From Candidatus Omnitrophota bacterium (GTDB lineage Bacteria; Omnitrophota; Gorgyraeia; Gygaellales; Profunditerraquicolaceae): a DNA stretch of 47,076 nucleotides. Below the pieces are notes generated by a model. That model searched no databases and had not been told where the DNA came from. It saw only the letters and a list, made by a program, of their open reading frames with translations. This document shows positions 8,789 to 18,589 of the stretch, one piece after another (position 1 is the first letter of the stretch; the number at the start of each line of letters is the position of its first letter). Location of the stretch: assembly GCA_028716965.1 (NCBI GenBank), contig JAQUOV010000012.1:1-47076 (forward strand). Direction: 5' to 3'. The translations under genes were made by a program, and so were the position numbers.

Positions 8789-11293
8789 TTATCTAGCGAA
8801 ATCCTGCCGAAGGTCGGGAGGCAGGGTAATATTCGCTTTAATCCATTCTATCCTCTCCTGGGCGAACCTTGATTCTTCAGTCTTATCCTGGCCAATCCTT
8901 CCATATACACCTAAAGCCTCCTTAAAATCATCCTTATCTTCATAAATTTTTGCCGCGCGTAGGAGGGCGCGTTTTGACAATTGTGCGTCACCGCCAGGTG
9001 AATCCGCTATTCTAAGGTACATATCGATTGCCGCCTGTAACTCATTTTTAGCCTCATAAACCTCAGCTAAACTGAACTGGATACCCGAGGCATCTTTAAA
9101 GCCAGTTGCTTCTAAGGCTTTTTGATAAAATAGCTTTGCCTGTTCGTAATCCTGTGCTCTGTAATAACATTTAGCCATTTTAGGAAAAACTAAAAATGCT
9201 AAATCCGGGTAGGCTTTAATGATCTGCCCGTATTCATTAAGTGCCTCCCCCGACCTTCCCTGCTGGAAATAAATATCTGCTACGGCTAAAGCAGCTTCAG
9301 CCTTTGACCCTCCTCCTTTAAACTTAATCGCCATTTTAAAGTTATCAACTGCCTGTCTAAGTTTATTCTCGTCTCTAAAAACTAAACCTAAAGCATATAA
9401 AGCATCACCGGCAAGGCTGTTATCCGGAAAATCTTTCACCAGGGAGTTAAAATACCTGCGCGCAAGCTTCAAATCGTTCATCCGGTAATAATACTGGCCC
9501 AGCCACCACAAAATCTCCGGGGTAATCTTAGCATTAGGGTATTTAGCGCGTAAGAGGTTGAACTGCCTGAATGCCTCTTTTTCCTGTCCCAGCTTATAAT
9601 AACAATCGGCAATTTCATATTCGGCCCTCTGCGTTAATTCAGTATCCTGAGCATGCTTTCTGGGGATATCCTTAAAAATAATGAGTGCCTCGTCAGTTTT
9701 ACCAAGATTAAGAAAGGCCAGCCCCAACATGAAGATAGCCTGCCCGGACAACCTGCTGCCCCTTAGTTCGTTTTCAAACTTATTTAAAATCTCACAGCTT
9801 AAGCCATAATCTTGCTTATAAAAATACGCGGCTCCTAGAGAATAGGCGGCATTTTCCAGAAATTTTGATTGCGGATAACTCTTTAAAAAAAGCTTAAACG
9901 AAACAATTGCGGATGAGTAATCCAGTCTTTTTAGCTGCGCAATCCCGGTCTGATACAATGCATAATCCGCGAATGAGGACCCGGGGAATTCCTTCAAAAC
10001 CTGCGCGTAAAATTCCTCTGCCTTCAGGTATTCTCCAGCTTCCTGATAAGCATCACCGATCTGGCAAAGCGAGCCTACCTTTGTATCAGGGTCAACGCTT
10101 TTACCTGCGATATCCTTAAATACAGCTATACCGGATTTAAATGCCCCCTGCTTTATATAAGCCAGGCCTAAGTTATAACGCAGTCTATCGGCTAATTCAT
10201 TCTGGCCTTCAACCTGGTTCTCCGTTTTAGCAACATCCTTCAGACCATCTTCATATACCTTAACTGCCTCGTCATATTCGGCTAAATTATAAAAGGCATC
10301 TCCTTTACCTATATAAGCCTGGAGACATATCAATTGGTCCTTGCTGACATCGATAAGTTGCTGGTAAAGTTTTTTTGCCTCATAGACCCGGTTAGACTGC
10401 GACATCAAAGCTGCCCGTCCCAGGATAAGGATATCCAGACTTTTTTGGTCCAAATTAATTTGCTTAATTTCAGCGAAGACCCCTTCGGATTCATCATACT
10501 TTTTAAGCTTAAGATAAGACCAGCCTAGCCCTAATTTTGCCAAAGACCGGGCTTTTTCATCCTTAAAAGACTGCGCCGATTTAAGATAATCCCTGGACGC
10601 TTCATTAAGGTCATCCAGATAATACTCGGACTCCGCCAGATAGAAATACAGGTACGGCAGGCGCAATGTGTCATTTGCATAAAGCTTAAGCACGGATTTA
10701 ATCTTGTTCTTTAACTCGGAGTATTCCTTAAGATTATATAAACATTCTATCAATTTAAAGGCAGCATCCTTGCTCTGCGGCTCGCTGGGGAACTTCTCCA
10801 GCAAACTCTTGAGGCTCTCTAAAGCTTGAGAGTATTCACCTACCTGCGAAAACGACCAGCCCAATGAATAATATGCTGCCGGCACATAAGATGAACGCGG
10901 GAAATCGCTGATTATCTTCTGGTAATAAATAATCGCTTTTTCAAAATTATTACCTTTAAAATGCAATTCCGCTATCCAAAAATAAATAGCATCCTTAAGC
11001 TTGGCGGCTTTGGGGTCGTATAATAAAGCCTCCAGCGTATTCAATGCCTCCATGTAACGGCCCTGATGAAAATAACTTTGCCCTGCCAGAAGGCGCGCTT
11101 CGCCTGTCTTGTTGGAATCAGGAAAATCCTTTTGGAACCTCTCCAGCATACCCAAGGCAACATCATAAAAACCATCCTCATAGGCTTTTTTGGCCATGAA
11201 GAGTAGCTCCGCTTCCTTAGGGGTTTCTTGAGCGGCCCCGGAAAAGGTTAAAAATAAAATTGAAATTAACGCGCCGGCTATGACCCTTCTCAT
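8789..11293 (-). CDS. Tetratricopeptide-repeat protein with signal peptide (BamD/YbgF-like TPRs)
   Basis: Many ~34-aa repeats (e.g. AAYYSLGWSFSQVGEYSQALESLKSLLEKFPSEP). Confidence 0.9.
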   Translation of the reverse strand: MRRVIAGALISILFLTFSGAAQETPKEAELLFMAKKAYEDGFYDVALGMLERFQKDFPDSNKTGEARLLAGQSYFHQGRYMEALNTLEALLYDPKAAKLKDAIYFWIAELHFKGNNFEKAIIYYQKIISDFPRSSYVPAAYYSLGWSFSQVGEYSQALESLKSLLEKFPSEPQSKDAAFKLIECLYNLKEYSELKNKIKSVLKLYANDTLRLPYLYFYLAESEYYLDDLNEASRDYLKSAQSFKDEKARSLAKLGLGWSYLKLKKYDESEGVFAEIKQINLDQKSLDILILGRAALMSQSNRVYEAKKLYQQLIDVSKDQLICLQAYIGKGDAFYNLAEYDEAVKVYEDGLKDVAKTENQVEGQNELADRLRYNLGLAYIKQGAFKSGIAVFKDIAGKSVDPDTKVGSLCQIGDAYQEAGEYLKAEEFYAQVLKEFPGSSFADYALYQTGIAQLKRLDYSSAIVSFKLFLKSYPQSKFLENAAYSLGAAYFYKQDYGLSCEILNKFENELRGSRLSGQAIFMLGLAFLNLGKTDEALIIFKDIPRKHAQDTELTQRAEYEIADCYYKLGQEKEAFRQFNLLRAKYPNAKITPEILWWLGQYYYRMNDLKLARRYFNSLVKDFPDNSLAGDALYALGLVFRDENKLRQAVDNFKMAIKFKGGGSKAEAALAVADIYFQQGRSGEALNEYGQIIKAYPDLAFLVFPKMAKCYYRAQDYEQAKLFYQKALEATGFKDASGIQFSLAEVYEAKNELQAAIDMYLRIADSPGGDAQLSKRALLRAAKIYEDKDDFKEALGVYGRIGQDKTEESRFAQERIEWIKANITLPPDLRQDFAR

Positions 11294-14103
11294 TTTTCCT
11301 TCAAAGCCCCCCTAAGGAACCTGGCGGTAAAAGATTTATCTATCTTAAGCAGCTCTTCCGGGCTGCAGGATGCGACAACCTCTCCACCCTTATCCCCGCC
11401 CTCCGGCCCTAAATCAATGATATAATCCGCGCATTTAATTACTTCTAAATTATGTTCAACTACCACAACCGTGTTATTACGCTGGACTAACTTCTGTAAG
11501 ACAGATATTAATCTATCTACGTCGGCAAAATGCAACCCCGTAGTCGGCTCATCCAGCAGATACATGGTTTTGCCGGTTGAACGCTTGCATAATTCCGAAG
11601 AAAGCTTGACCCTCTGCGCCTCTCCTCCGGAAAGAGTAGTTGCGCTCTGGCCCAACTGTATATAACCTAACCCCACATCGTTTAGATATCCAAGGGTATT
11701 TCTTATCCTCGGTATATTATCAAACAGCTCCAGTGACTCTTCAACAGTCATCTCCAGAACATCCGCTATTGATTTACCTTTATATTTTATTTCTAAAGTA
11801 GCGTTATTAAACCTTTGCCCCTTGCATAACTCGCATTTTACATATACATCGGGCAGGAAATGCATTTCTATTTTTTTTATCCCGTCCCCTCCGCAAGACT
11901 CACAGCGCCCTCCTTTAACATTAAACGAAAACCTTCCCGGCCGATAACCCCGCTGGCGCGCCTCCGGAAGCTGGGCGAATAAATCCCTTATATGCGCAAA
12001 TACCCCGGTGTAAGTTACCGGGTTTGAACGCGGGGTCCTGCCGATGGGCTGCTGATCAACGACAATTACCTGATCAATCTCCTGCGCTCCGCTTATAGCT
12101 TTAAATAAACCGGGTTTTACCTTAGGCTGACGGCTTAGCGGTCTATAGATTTTCTGAAGCAAGGCAGGATAAAGTATATCCGTAATCAAGGTAGATTTTC
12201 CGGAACCCGATACCCCGGTTACGCAGATGAAGGTGCTTAAAGGAAAACGCAAATCAATATTTTTAAGGTTGTGTTCGCAGGCGCCTTTTATCTCAATATA
12301 TTTCTTATCTTGCCAGCTGCGCCTGTTTACAGGCGGCTTAATTGAAAGCTCCTTGCGGATATATTTAGCGGTTAAAGAATCCTTGCTTTTTAAAAGCTCC
12401 TCTCTGTTGCCGGAGAAAACAACTTTGCCTCCATGCCTGCCTGCGCCGGGGCCTAAATCCACGATATGGTCCGCGCTTAAAATAGTAGCCTGGTCATGCT
12501 CGACAACCACCAGGGTATTGCCCAAATCACGCAGGGCCTTTAAAGTAGACAATAGTTTTTCGTTGTCCCTTTGATGTAAACCGATACTCGGTTCATCCAG
12601 GACATATAAAACTCCCACCAGGCCGGAACCAACCTGTGTAGCTAAGCGTATCCTCTGCGCCTCTCCTCCGGAAAGGGTAGCGCTCTTGCGGTCAAGAGTC
12701 AGGTAGTCCAATCCAACATCGGCGCAAAATTTTAATTTCTGGGTTATTTCCTTTAATCCCTGATGACTGATCAATCTCTCTTTTTCCGTTAATTTCAATC
12801 CAGAAAAGAAATCTACCGCTTCCTTTATGGACATACGGGTAATCTCCCAGATATTCTTTTGATTAATCCGCACAGACAAACTTTCCGCTTTAAGCCTGGC
12901 GCCTTTACATACCGGACAGGAAAGGCTGGACATAAATTTACTGATCTCTTCTTTCAGGTAATCACTGTCTGTCTGATGGAACAGCCTTTCTAAATGCGGG
13001 ATAACCCCTTCAAACGGTTTATTACCGGCCAATTCATCTGAACCATAAAGAATTGCCTTCTGCACAAGCCTGGGTAATTTCTTAAAAGGCTCGTCCAAAG
13101 AGAACTTTAAACGATAACTCAGCTCCCTTATTAACCAGCGATAATAAAGGATGTAGCCTCTGCCGCCGCGCTTCCAAGGCTCAAGGGCCCCGGCATTAAT
13201 ACTTTTATTCTTATCCGGAATAATCAGATCCGGGTCAAATTCAAGCTTGGTACCTAAACCGTTGCATTCGGGACAAGCCCCATAGGGGGAATTAAAAGAA
13301 AAATTCCGGGGGTTAATCTCCGCGTAGTTTATGCCGCAATTAGCACAGGCGTATTTTTCACTAAAGATCAAATCCCGCGATACGCCGGGCCTTGCGACAA
13401 TCACCACGCCCTTACCTACTTTAAGGGCAGTCTCTACGGAATCCGTAAGCCGTTTCAAAACATCCGTTTTTATATTCAAGCGGTCAACCACTGCCTCTAT
13501 ATTATGGAGCCTGTATTTGTCTAATTTTATCTTCGCGGGTAACTCATAAATCTTTCCATCCACCCTGGCGCGCACAAACCCGGATTTCTGAATCTGCAGG
13601 AACATATCCTTATGCTGCCCCTTTTGCCCCTGGATTAATCCGGCAAGGATCTGGATATCGTTATTTACCTGGGAACTCATGATTGATTCAACGATCTCCT
13701 GTGCGCTTTGGCTTTGGATCAGTTGTCCGCATTTATAACAGTGGACCTTGCCTATCCTGGCAAATAAGAGCCTCAGGTAATCGTAAATCTCCGTTTGGGT
13801 GGCGACGGTTGAACGGGGGTTGCCTCCGGCGGAACGCTGCTCAATGGCTATGGCGGGGGATAACCCGGATATAAAATCCACGTCCGGTTTCTGCAGCTGC
13901 TCCAGGAACTGGCGGGCGTAGCTGGAAAGGCTCTCCACAAACCTGCGCTGGCCCTCGGCATAAATCGTATCAAACGCCAGGCTTGATTTCCCGGACCCCG
14001 ACAAACCGGTTACAACAATAAGTTTATTGCGCGGTAAATCCAGGTTGATATTCTTCAGGTTATGCTCCCTGGCTCCGCGGATAATGATATTTTCGCTTTT
14101 CAT
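11290..14103 (-). CDS. uvrA: Excinuclease ABC subunit A
   Basis: GLSGSGKSSLAFDTIYAEGQRRFVESLSSYARQFL, two ABC cassettes with LSGGEAQR, zinc-finger cysteines. Confidence 0.98.
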   Translation of the reverse strand: MKSENIIIRGAREHNLKNINLDLPRNKLIVVTGLSGSGKSSLAFDTIYAEGQRRFVESLSSYARQFLEQLQKPDVDFISGLSPAIAIEQRSAGGNPRSTVATQTEIYDYLRLLFARIGKVHCYKCGQLIQSQSAQEIVESIMSSQVNNDIQILAGLIQGQKGQHKDMFLQIQKSGFVRARVDGKIYELPAKIKLDKYRLHNIEAVVDRLNIKTDVLKRLTDSVETALKVGKGVVIVARPGVSRDLIFSEKYACANCGINYAEINPRNFSFNSPYGACPECNGLGTKLEFDPDLIIPDKNKSINAGALEPWKRGGRGYILYYRWLIRELSYRLKFSLDEPFKKLPRLVQKAILYGSDELAGNKPFEGVIPHLERLFHQTDSDYLKEEISKFMSSLSCPVCKGARLKAESLSVRINQKNIWEITRMSIKEAVDFFSGLKLTEKERLISHQGLKEITQKLKFCADVGLDYLTLDRKSATLSGGEAQRIRLATQVGSGLVGVLYVLDEPSIGLHQRDNEKLLSTLKALRDLGNTLVVVEHDQATILSADHIVDLGPGAGRHGGKVVFSGNREELLKSKDSLTAKYIRKELSIKPPVNRRSWQDKKYIEIKGACEHNLKNIDLRFPLSTFICVTGVSGSGKSTLITDILYPALLQKIYRPLSRQPKVKPGLFKAISGAQEIDQVIVVDQQPIGRTPRSNPVTYTGVFAHIRDLFAQLPEARQRGYRPGRFSFNVKGGRCESCGGDGIKKIEMHFLPDVYVKCELCKGQRFNNATLEIKYKGKSIADVLEMTVEESLELFDNIPRIRNTLGYLNDVGLGYIQLGQSATTLSGGEAQRVKLSSELCKRSTGKTMYLLDEPTTGLHFADVDRLISVLQKLVQRNNTVVVVEHNLEVIKCADYIIDLGPEGGDKGGEVVASCSPEELLKIDKSFTARFLRGALKEK

Positions 14104-14137
14104 TATAATTATAGGAAATTTATACTCCCTGCGGTTA

Positions 14138-14167
14138 ATTATAGCACAAAAAGTAAGCCCCTGTAAA
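14138..14167 (-). promoter_or_regulatory. uvrA promoter
   Basis: Minus strand TTTACA (14162-14167) - 18 nt - TATAAT (14138-14143), 35 bp upstream of uvrA. Confidence 0.6.
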
Positions 14168-14198
14168 ATTAGAATGATAAATTCATTCTTACAGGGGC
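14145..14198 (-). terminator. Intrinsic terminator of the arg-lys-pan transcription unit
   Basis: GCCCCTGTAA...TTACAGGGGC stem (with nested GAATGA/TCATTC) followed on the minus strand by TTACTTTTTG. Confidence 0.8.
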
Positions 14199-14222
14199 AT
14201 TACTTTTTCAAGAACCGGAAAT

Positions 14223-14462
14223 TTACTTCTTTTTCTTCTTTCCGCCTCTCTTCATTTTAGCGCAAGAAACATCGCCCTTCTTATCCAAGAAATAAAGGTA
14301 ACCTACTTTTCTTTTGATGCCGCATTTGGCCACCTTCTTGGGGTTACCTCCCTTTTTAGAGCCTCTGGCCATCTTAGCGCAAGAGACATCACCTTGTTTG
14401 TCAATATAATAGAGGTATCCTTTTTCTCTCTTTACTCCTACTTTCATTACTTTATCTGCCAT
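14223..14462 (-). CDS. Small basic protein with two tandem GYLYYIDKQGDVSCAKM-type repeats
   Basis: Two copies of VGVKREKGYLYYIDKQGDVSCAKMARG / CGIKRKVGYLYFLDKKGDVSCAKMKRG; GGGGGTG Shine-Dalgarno before ATG at 14462. Confidence 0.75.
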   Translation of the reverse strand: MADKVMKVGVKREKGYLYYIDKQGDVSCAKMARGSKKGGNPKKVAKCGIKRKVGYLYFLDKKGDVSCAKMKRGGKKKKK

Positions 14463-14518
14463 ATTCGTATTCACCCCCTTTCTTTATGTGCCCACTACCA
14501 CCAATTGGCGTGGGGCAA

Positions 14519-15361
14519 TTATGTTCCAATCTTTACCGGCTGCAAAATCTGTTTCAAAGTCGCGATTGCCGACAGTACCGCCAGAAAACTGGTCTTGGGG
14601 TTCTGCGGATGCAGGATATTTTCGGTACGCGTAAAAACTTTAGCCGCTTTGGATTCAATCTCGATTTCGTGTATATTTTTTTTGACCGCCGGGCAGGCGA
14701 TTATGCGCACCCGGGTTTTACGCATCCCTATGCCGGCCAATCCCAGGACCGCGGCGACATTAACATTTTGCGGGAAATACTTTACCGCTTGGGCGGCGCT
14801 GCCTTCAAACAAAAGCTTATCATGCCTTAAGCCTTTAAGATTAAAGTTCTTTGCCACATATTCCACTCCGCTAAAAGCATTCGGGTGTTTACGCGTAGTC
14901 AAGGTCACTTTCTGTACCCCCGCTATATTTGCCGCCTTTAAGGCATCTACCCCCGAGATAGCTCCGCTGGGCAAGTAAACCATAGCATTGTTTTTTCTGG
15001 ATAGTGCGTACAGTTCATCCAAGTGCCCGGACATCCCGCCTACGCTCATAACCATAACCTTGCGGCCGAAAGACAAAGATTTAGACGCGATCTCCCAGGA
15101 CCCCTTCGCAGAGGATGCTTCAATTACCAGGTCCGAACGCTCGATTAAAGCTTTCAAACTAGCCACGCATAACTTTACATCACGGGTAAGTTTCTTAGAA
15201 AGCAATACAGACTTCTGCGGTTTTATATCATAAAGAGCCACAAGGCAGGCATCTTTACGCAGTCCGGTGACTATCTCCTTTGCTAAAGAGCTACCGATTG
15301 CCCCGCAACCGACAATGCCAATCTTAATACACTTATGCTTTTTCATCTTAGTTGTAATCAA
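14519..15361 (-). CDS. nadX: Aspartate dehydrogenase (NadX-like)
   Basis: IGIVGCGAIGSSLAKEI Rossmann motif; PSGAISGVDALKAANIAGVQKVTLTTRKHP typical of L-aspartate dehydrogenases. Confidence 0.85.
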   Translation of the reverse strand: MITTKMKKHKCIKIGIVGCGAIGSSLAKEIVTGLRKDACLVALYDIKPQKSVLLSKKLTRDVKLCVASLKALIERSDLVIEASSAKGSWEIASKSLSFGRKVMVMSVGGMSGHLDELYALSRKNNAMVYLPSGAISGVDALKAANIAGVQKVTLTTRKHPNAFSGVEYVAKNFNLKGLRHDKLLFEGSAAQAVKYFPQNVNVAAVLGLAGIGMRKTRVRIIACPAVKKNIHEIEIESKAAKVFTRTENILHPQNPKTSFLAVLSAIATLKQILQPVKIGT

Positions 15362-16196
15362 TAACCGTATTATCTATTAACCTGTTCTTGCCGATCGTAA
15401 CCGCCAAAGCAATCAGGCTGCCGGGCTTAATTTTCTTTACCTCTCTTAGTTCCTCCTGGTCAACAATTGCAATATAATCAATCTTGGCCTGCTTGTTATT
15501 CTCGATTAGCTGCCTCATCCTGCTGATTATCCTGCCTGCGTTACGCTGGCCGCAGCTGACCATTGCCTCCGCAAGCCGCAGGGCCTTGGATAAAACCAGC
15601 GCCGAGGATCTTTCTTTTTCGTTTAAATACGCATTACGCGAACTTAACGCCAAGCCGTCTTTTTGGCGTACAATAGGCATGACCTTTACCTTAACCGGAA
15701 AATTTAAATCTTTGACCATCCTGGAAATAATAACCGCCTGCTGGGCATCCTTTTGCCCGAGGTAAAGCGTATCCGGCTGTACGATATTAAGCAGCTTAGC
15801 CACAACGGTTGCCACACCGCGGAAATGCCCGGGCCTGCGCAAGCCGCAAAGAAGACCGCTCAAAACTTCTACATTAACAAAGGTAGAATACCCTTTGGGA
15901 TACATATTATCTTTATCAGGCAGGAATATAAAATCTACCCCCAGTTTACGGCAGGAATCGGCATCTTTCTTAAGGCAGCGGGGATATTTCTTAAGGTCTT
16001 CTCCGGGGCCGAATTGTGTCGGATTTACAAAAATACTCACTATTACTATGTCATTTTCCCTGCGCGCCCGTTTAACCAGGCTAAAATGTCCGGCGTGCAA
16101 AGCCCCCATCGTGGGGACGAAACCTATGCTCTTTTTAAGTTGTTTGGCCTTTGCTGCCATGGCAGTAAATTTTTTGGGATCAGAGATAAGCTTCAT
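15348..16196 (-). CDS. panC: Pantoate--beta-alanine ligase
   Basis: GFVPTMGALHAGHFSLVKRAR, FVNPTQFGPGEDL, LYLGQKDAQQ, SSRNAYL. Confidence 0.97.
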   Translation of the reverse strand: MKLISDPKKFTAMAAKAKQLKKSIGFVPTMGALHAGHFSLVKRARRENDIVIVSIFVNPTQFGPGEDLKKYPRCLKKDADSCRKLGVDFIFLPDKDNMYPKGYSTFVNVEVLSGLLCGLRRPGHFRGVATVVAKLLNIVQPDTLYLGQKDAQQAVIISRMVKDLNFPVKVKVMPIVRQKDGLALSSRNAYLNEKERSSALVLSKALRLAEAMVSCGQRNAGRIISRMRQLIENNKQAKIDYIAIVDQEELREVKKIKPGSLIALAVTIGKNRLIDNTVIDYN

Positions 16197-16597
16197 AAAA
16201 CTTCCATTAACGGTTTAGTTACAAAATCCCGCTTAAACATGCGTGGATGCGGTATAGTCAATGCCTTGCTCTTCTTGACTTTATCCGCGTACAGCAGGAT
16301 ATCCAGGTCAATTACCCTTGGGCCAAAACGCACTGACTTCTCCCTGCCCAACTGGCTTTCAATCTCCTTCAAGCTCCTAAGTAAATCCAGTTCAGATAAT
16401 CTGGTATTGATTTTTAGCGCCGCATTTAAGAAATTACGCTGGCCCTTTGGCCCTCCGACGGGCAGGCTTTCCATGATCCTGGATTTCTTAAGCAGCCGCG
16501 TGCCTTTTAACGCGCCGATCTTTTTAACGGCTGATTCTATATTTTTCTTACGCTTACCCAAGTTGGAACCTAATCCAAGATAACAAACCGGCATCAA
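16193..16597 (-). CDS. folK: 2-amino-4-hydroxy-6-hydroxymethyldihydropteridine pyrophosphokinase
   Basis: YLGLGSNLGKRKKNIESAV; RFGPRVIDLDILLYAD; TIPHPRMFKRDFV. Confidence 0.96.
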   Translation of the reverse strand: MMPVCYLGLGSNLGKRKKNIESAVKKIGALKGTRLLKKSRIMESLPVGGPKGQRNFLNAALKINTRLSELDLLRSLKEIESQLGREKSVRFGPRVIDLDILLYADKVKKSKALTIPHPRMFKRDFVTKPLMEVL

Positions 16598-17754
16598 GAT
16601 ATCTTTTTTATGCGCTCCAAAGCCTCCCTTATCCGCTCTTTTGATACGGTAAGTGCCATACGAATATACCCCTCACCATACTTGCCGAAGCCTACTCCGG
16701 GAGTAACCACAATATCGGCCTCCTTAAGCAGCTTGGCGGCAAAGCTTATTGAATCCGTTTTAGCAGGGATTTTTATCCAGACATAGAAGGTAGCCTTGGG
16801 CTTTATTGCTTTCCAACCTAAAGCATAAAGCCCGTCAAGCAGAATATCACGCCTCTCCTGATAAATGGCGCAGATGGATTTTACATAATCCTGCGGCCCT
16901 TCAATAGCCGCAACACCAGCAAGCTGTATTGCTGAAAATATCCCGGAATCAATGTTGGATTTGACTTTAGCCAAAGCAGAGATCAATTGTCTACTCCCGC
17001 TTGCCCAGCCGATACGCCAGCCGGTCATATTGCAGGTCTTTGATAAAGAGTGGAACTCAATTACCCGCTCTCTTGCTCCCGGCAACTCCAAAAGGCTGGA
17101 CGGTTTATAACCGTCGTAAGAGATCTCAGAATAAGCTAAGTCTGAAACAATTATAATCTTATTCTTGGCGGCAAACTCAATAAGCTGCCGGTAAAAAACA
17201 TCACTGGCGCAGGCGTTGGTAGGGTTATTAGGATAATTAACATAAATCATCTTCGCTTTTTTACGTAGAGGAAGAGGGATCTTCTTTAAATCGGGCAGGA
17301 AATTATTTGATTCCAATAAAGGCATAATATAAGGTCTGCCTCCGGCTAATATCGTACCTCCTTTATACGGAGGATAGCACGGATCCGGGACAAGCGAAAT
17401 ATCCCCGGGGTTTAAAAATGCCAAGGGGAAATGCGCAATGCCTTCTTTTGAGCCGATCAACGGCAAAATCTCCGTATCCAGGTCCAGATTAACATTGAAC
17501 CTGCGTTTATACCAACCCTGGATCGCCCTGCGTAAAACAGGCATGCCTTGGTCAAGGGCATAACGGTGATTGGCCGGATCACGGCTTGCGTTGTACAAAG
17601 CTTCAATAATAAATTCGGGGGTTGGCTGGTCCGGATCCCCGATCCCCAGGTCAATAATATCCCTTCCTTCCTGACGCGCCTTACGCTTGGCTTTGTCAAT
17701 CTCTAAGAACAGATACGGTGGAAGTGCCTGTATTTTCTTTGAAAGTTTAAACAT
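16594..17754 (-). CDS. dapL: LL-diaminopimelate aminotransferase
   Basis: DLGIGDPDQPTPEFII; SKTCNMTGWRIGWASG PLP-lysine motif; sits in a dapA/B/F-lysA cluster. Confidence 0.85.
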   Translation of the reverse strand: MFKLSKKIQALPPYLFLEIDKAKRKARQEGRDIIDLGIGDPDQPTPEFIIEALYNASRDPANHRYALDQGMPVLRRAIQGWYKRRFNVNLDLDTEILPLIGSKEGIAHFPLAFLNPGDISLVPDPCYPPYKGGTILAGGRPYIMPLLESNNFLPDLKKIPLPLRKKAKMIYVNYPNNPTNACASDVFYRQLIEFAAKNKIIIVSDLAYSEISYDGYKPSSLLELPGARERVIEFHSLSKTCNMTGWRIGWASGSRQLISALAKVKSNIDSGIFSAIQLAGVAAIEGPQDYVKSICAIYQERRDILLDGLYALGWKAIKPKATFYVWIKIPAKTDSISFAAKLLKEADIVVTPGVGFGKYGEGYIRMALTVSKERIREALERIKKIS

Positions 17755-17782
17755 ATTTCTCCCTTAAGTCTCCTTCTACACC

Positions 17783-18493
17783 CTACTTCAACACATCCTG
17801 CATAGAATAAAGCCCGGGTGGTTGCTGAAAAACCCACTTAGCCGCTTTCAAAGCGCCTACGGCAAAGAGGTCGCGCGAATGCGCCTGGTGCTTAACCTCA
17901 ATGCGCTCGGAGTTCCCGCAGAAAACTATTTCGTGATCTCCAAAAATATCCCCCAGCCGGATAGAATGCATGGGAATATCTTTTTTGGTAGCTTGCGTAA
18001 TAAGCTCAGCCATTTTCTTTGCTGTTCCGCTGGGGGCATCCTTTTTAGCCTTATGATGCGCTTCTACGATCTCCACGCTGTAATCGGGCCCGAGCTTCTT
18101 CGCTATCTCGGGAAGGATGGAAAACAAAACATTTACCCCTATGGACATATTCGGAGAGAAAACTACCGGCACTATTTTGGCGATCTCTTCTATCTTGTTT
18201 TTTTGCGCGTCGCTTAAACCTGTAGTCCCCAGCACAAGGGCTTTCTTGTATTTAGCAACATAATCTAAATGCTCATCAGCTGCCTCGGGCAAAGTAAAAT
18301 CCACTAAAACATCAACCAGGAATAAACCGTCAAGATTTGATGAAACCTTCAATTTCCCAAGTTCCCTTCCAATTAAAGGGGTGCCTTTCTTCTCCAGGAG
18401 CAAAGCTACCTCCAGGTCTTTATCATGCCCGGCAAGTTCAAAAATCCGCCTGCCCATCTTTCCGCAGGCTCCAGCAATTCCCAATTTTATCAT
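17783..18493 (-). CDS. dapB: 4-hydroxy-tetrahydrodipicolinate reductase
   Basis: LGIAGACGKMGRRI; EIVEAHHKAKKDAPSGTA. Confidence 0.97.
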   Translation of the reverse strand: MIKLGIAGACGKMGRRIFELAGHDKDLEVALLLEKKGTPLIGRELGKLKVSSNLDGLFLVDVLVDFTLPEAADEHLDYVAKYKKALVLGTTGLSDAQKNKIEEIAKIVPVVFSPNMSIGVNVLFSILPEIAKKLGPDYSVEIVEAHHKAKKDAPSGTAKKMAELITQATKKDIPMHSIRLGDIFGDHEIVFCGNSERIEVKHQAHSRDLFAVGALKAAKWVFQQPPGLYSMQDVLK

Positions 18494-18507
18494 TCCATCT
18501 CCTTCTT

Positions 18508-18589
18508 AGGGACGTTTCTCTACCCAATCGGAGAAGTGTCCCCATATAGGGGACAGTTCTCGCTTTAGGTTCAGAAACGTCCCTGGTTA
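18508..18589. repeat. REPIN-like double palindrome: inverted pair of a ~36 bp unit, touching the dapA stop codon
   Basis: Arm 18508-18543 and inverted arm 18549-18584 around ATATA; unit GGGGACAGTTCTCGCTTTAGGTTCAGAAACGTCCCT; third copy at 34447-34483. Confidence 0.85.

Noticed and set aside
15753-16583. 276-aa plus-strand ORF antisense to panC/folK
   Set aside because: Shadow ORF opposite two certain genes; no recognisable protein motifs.
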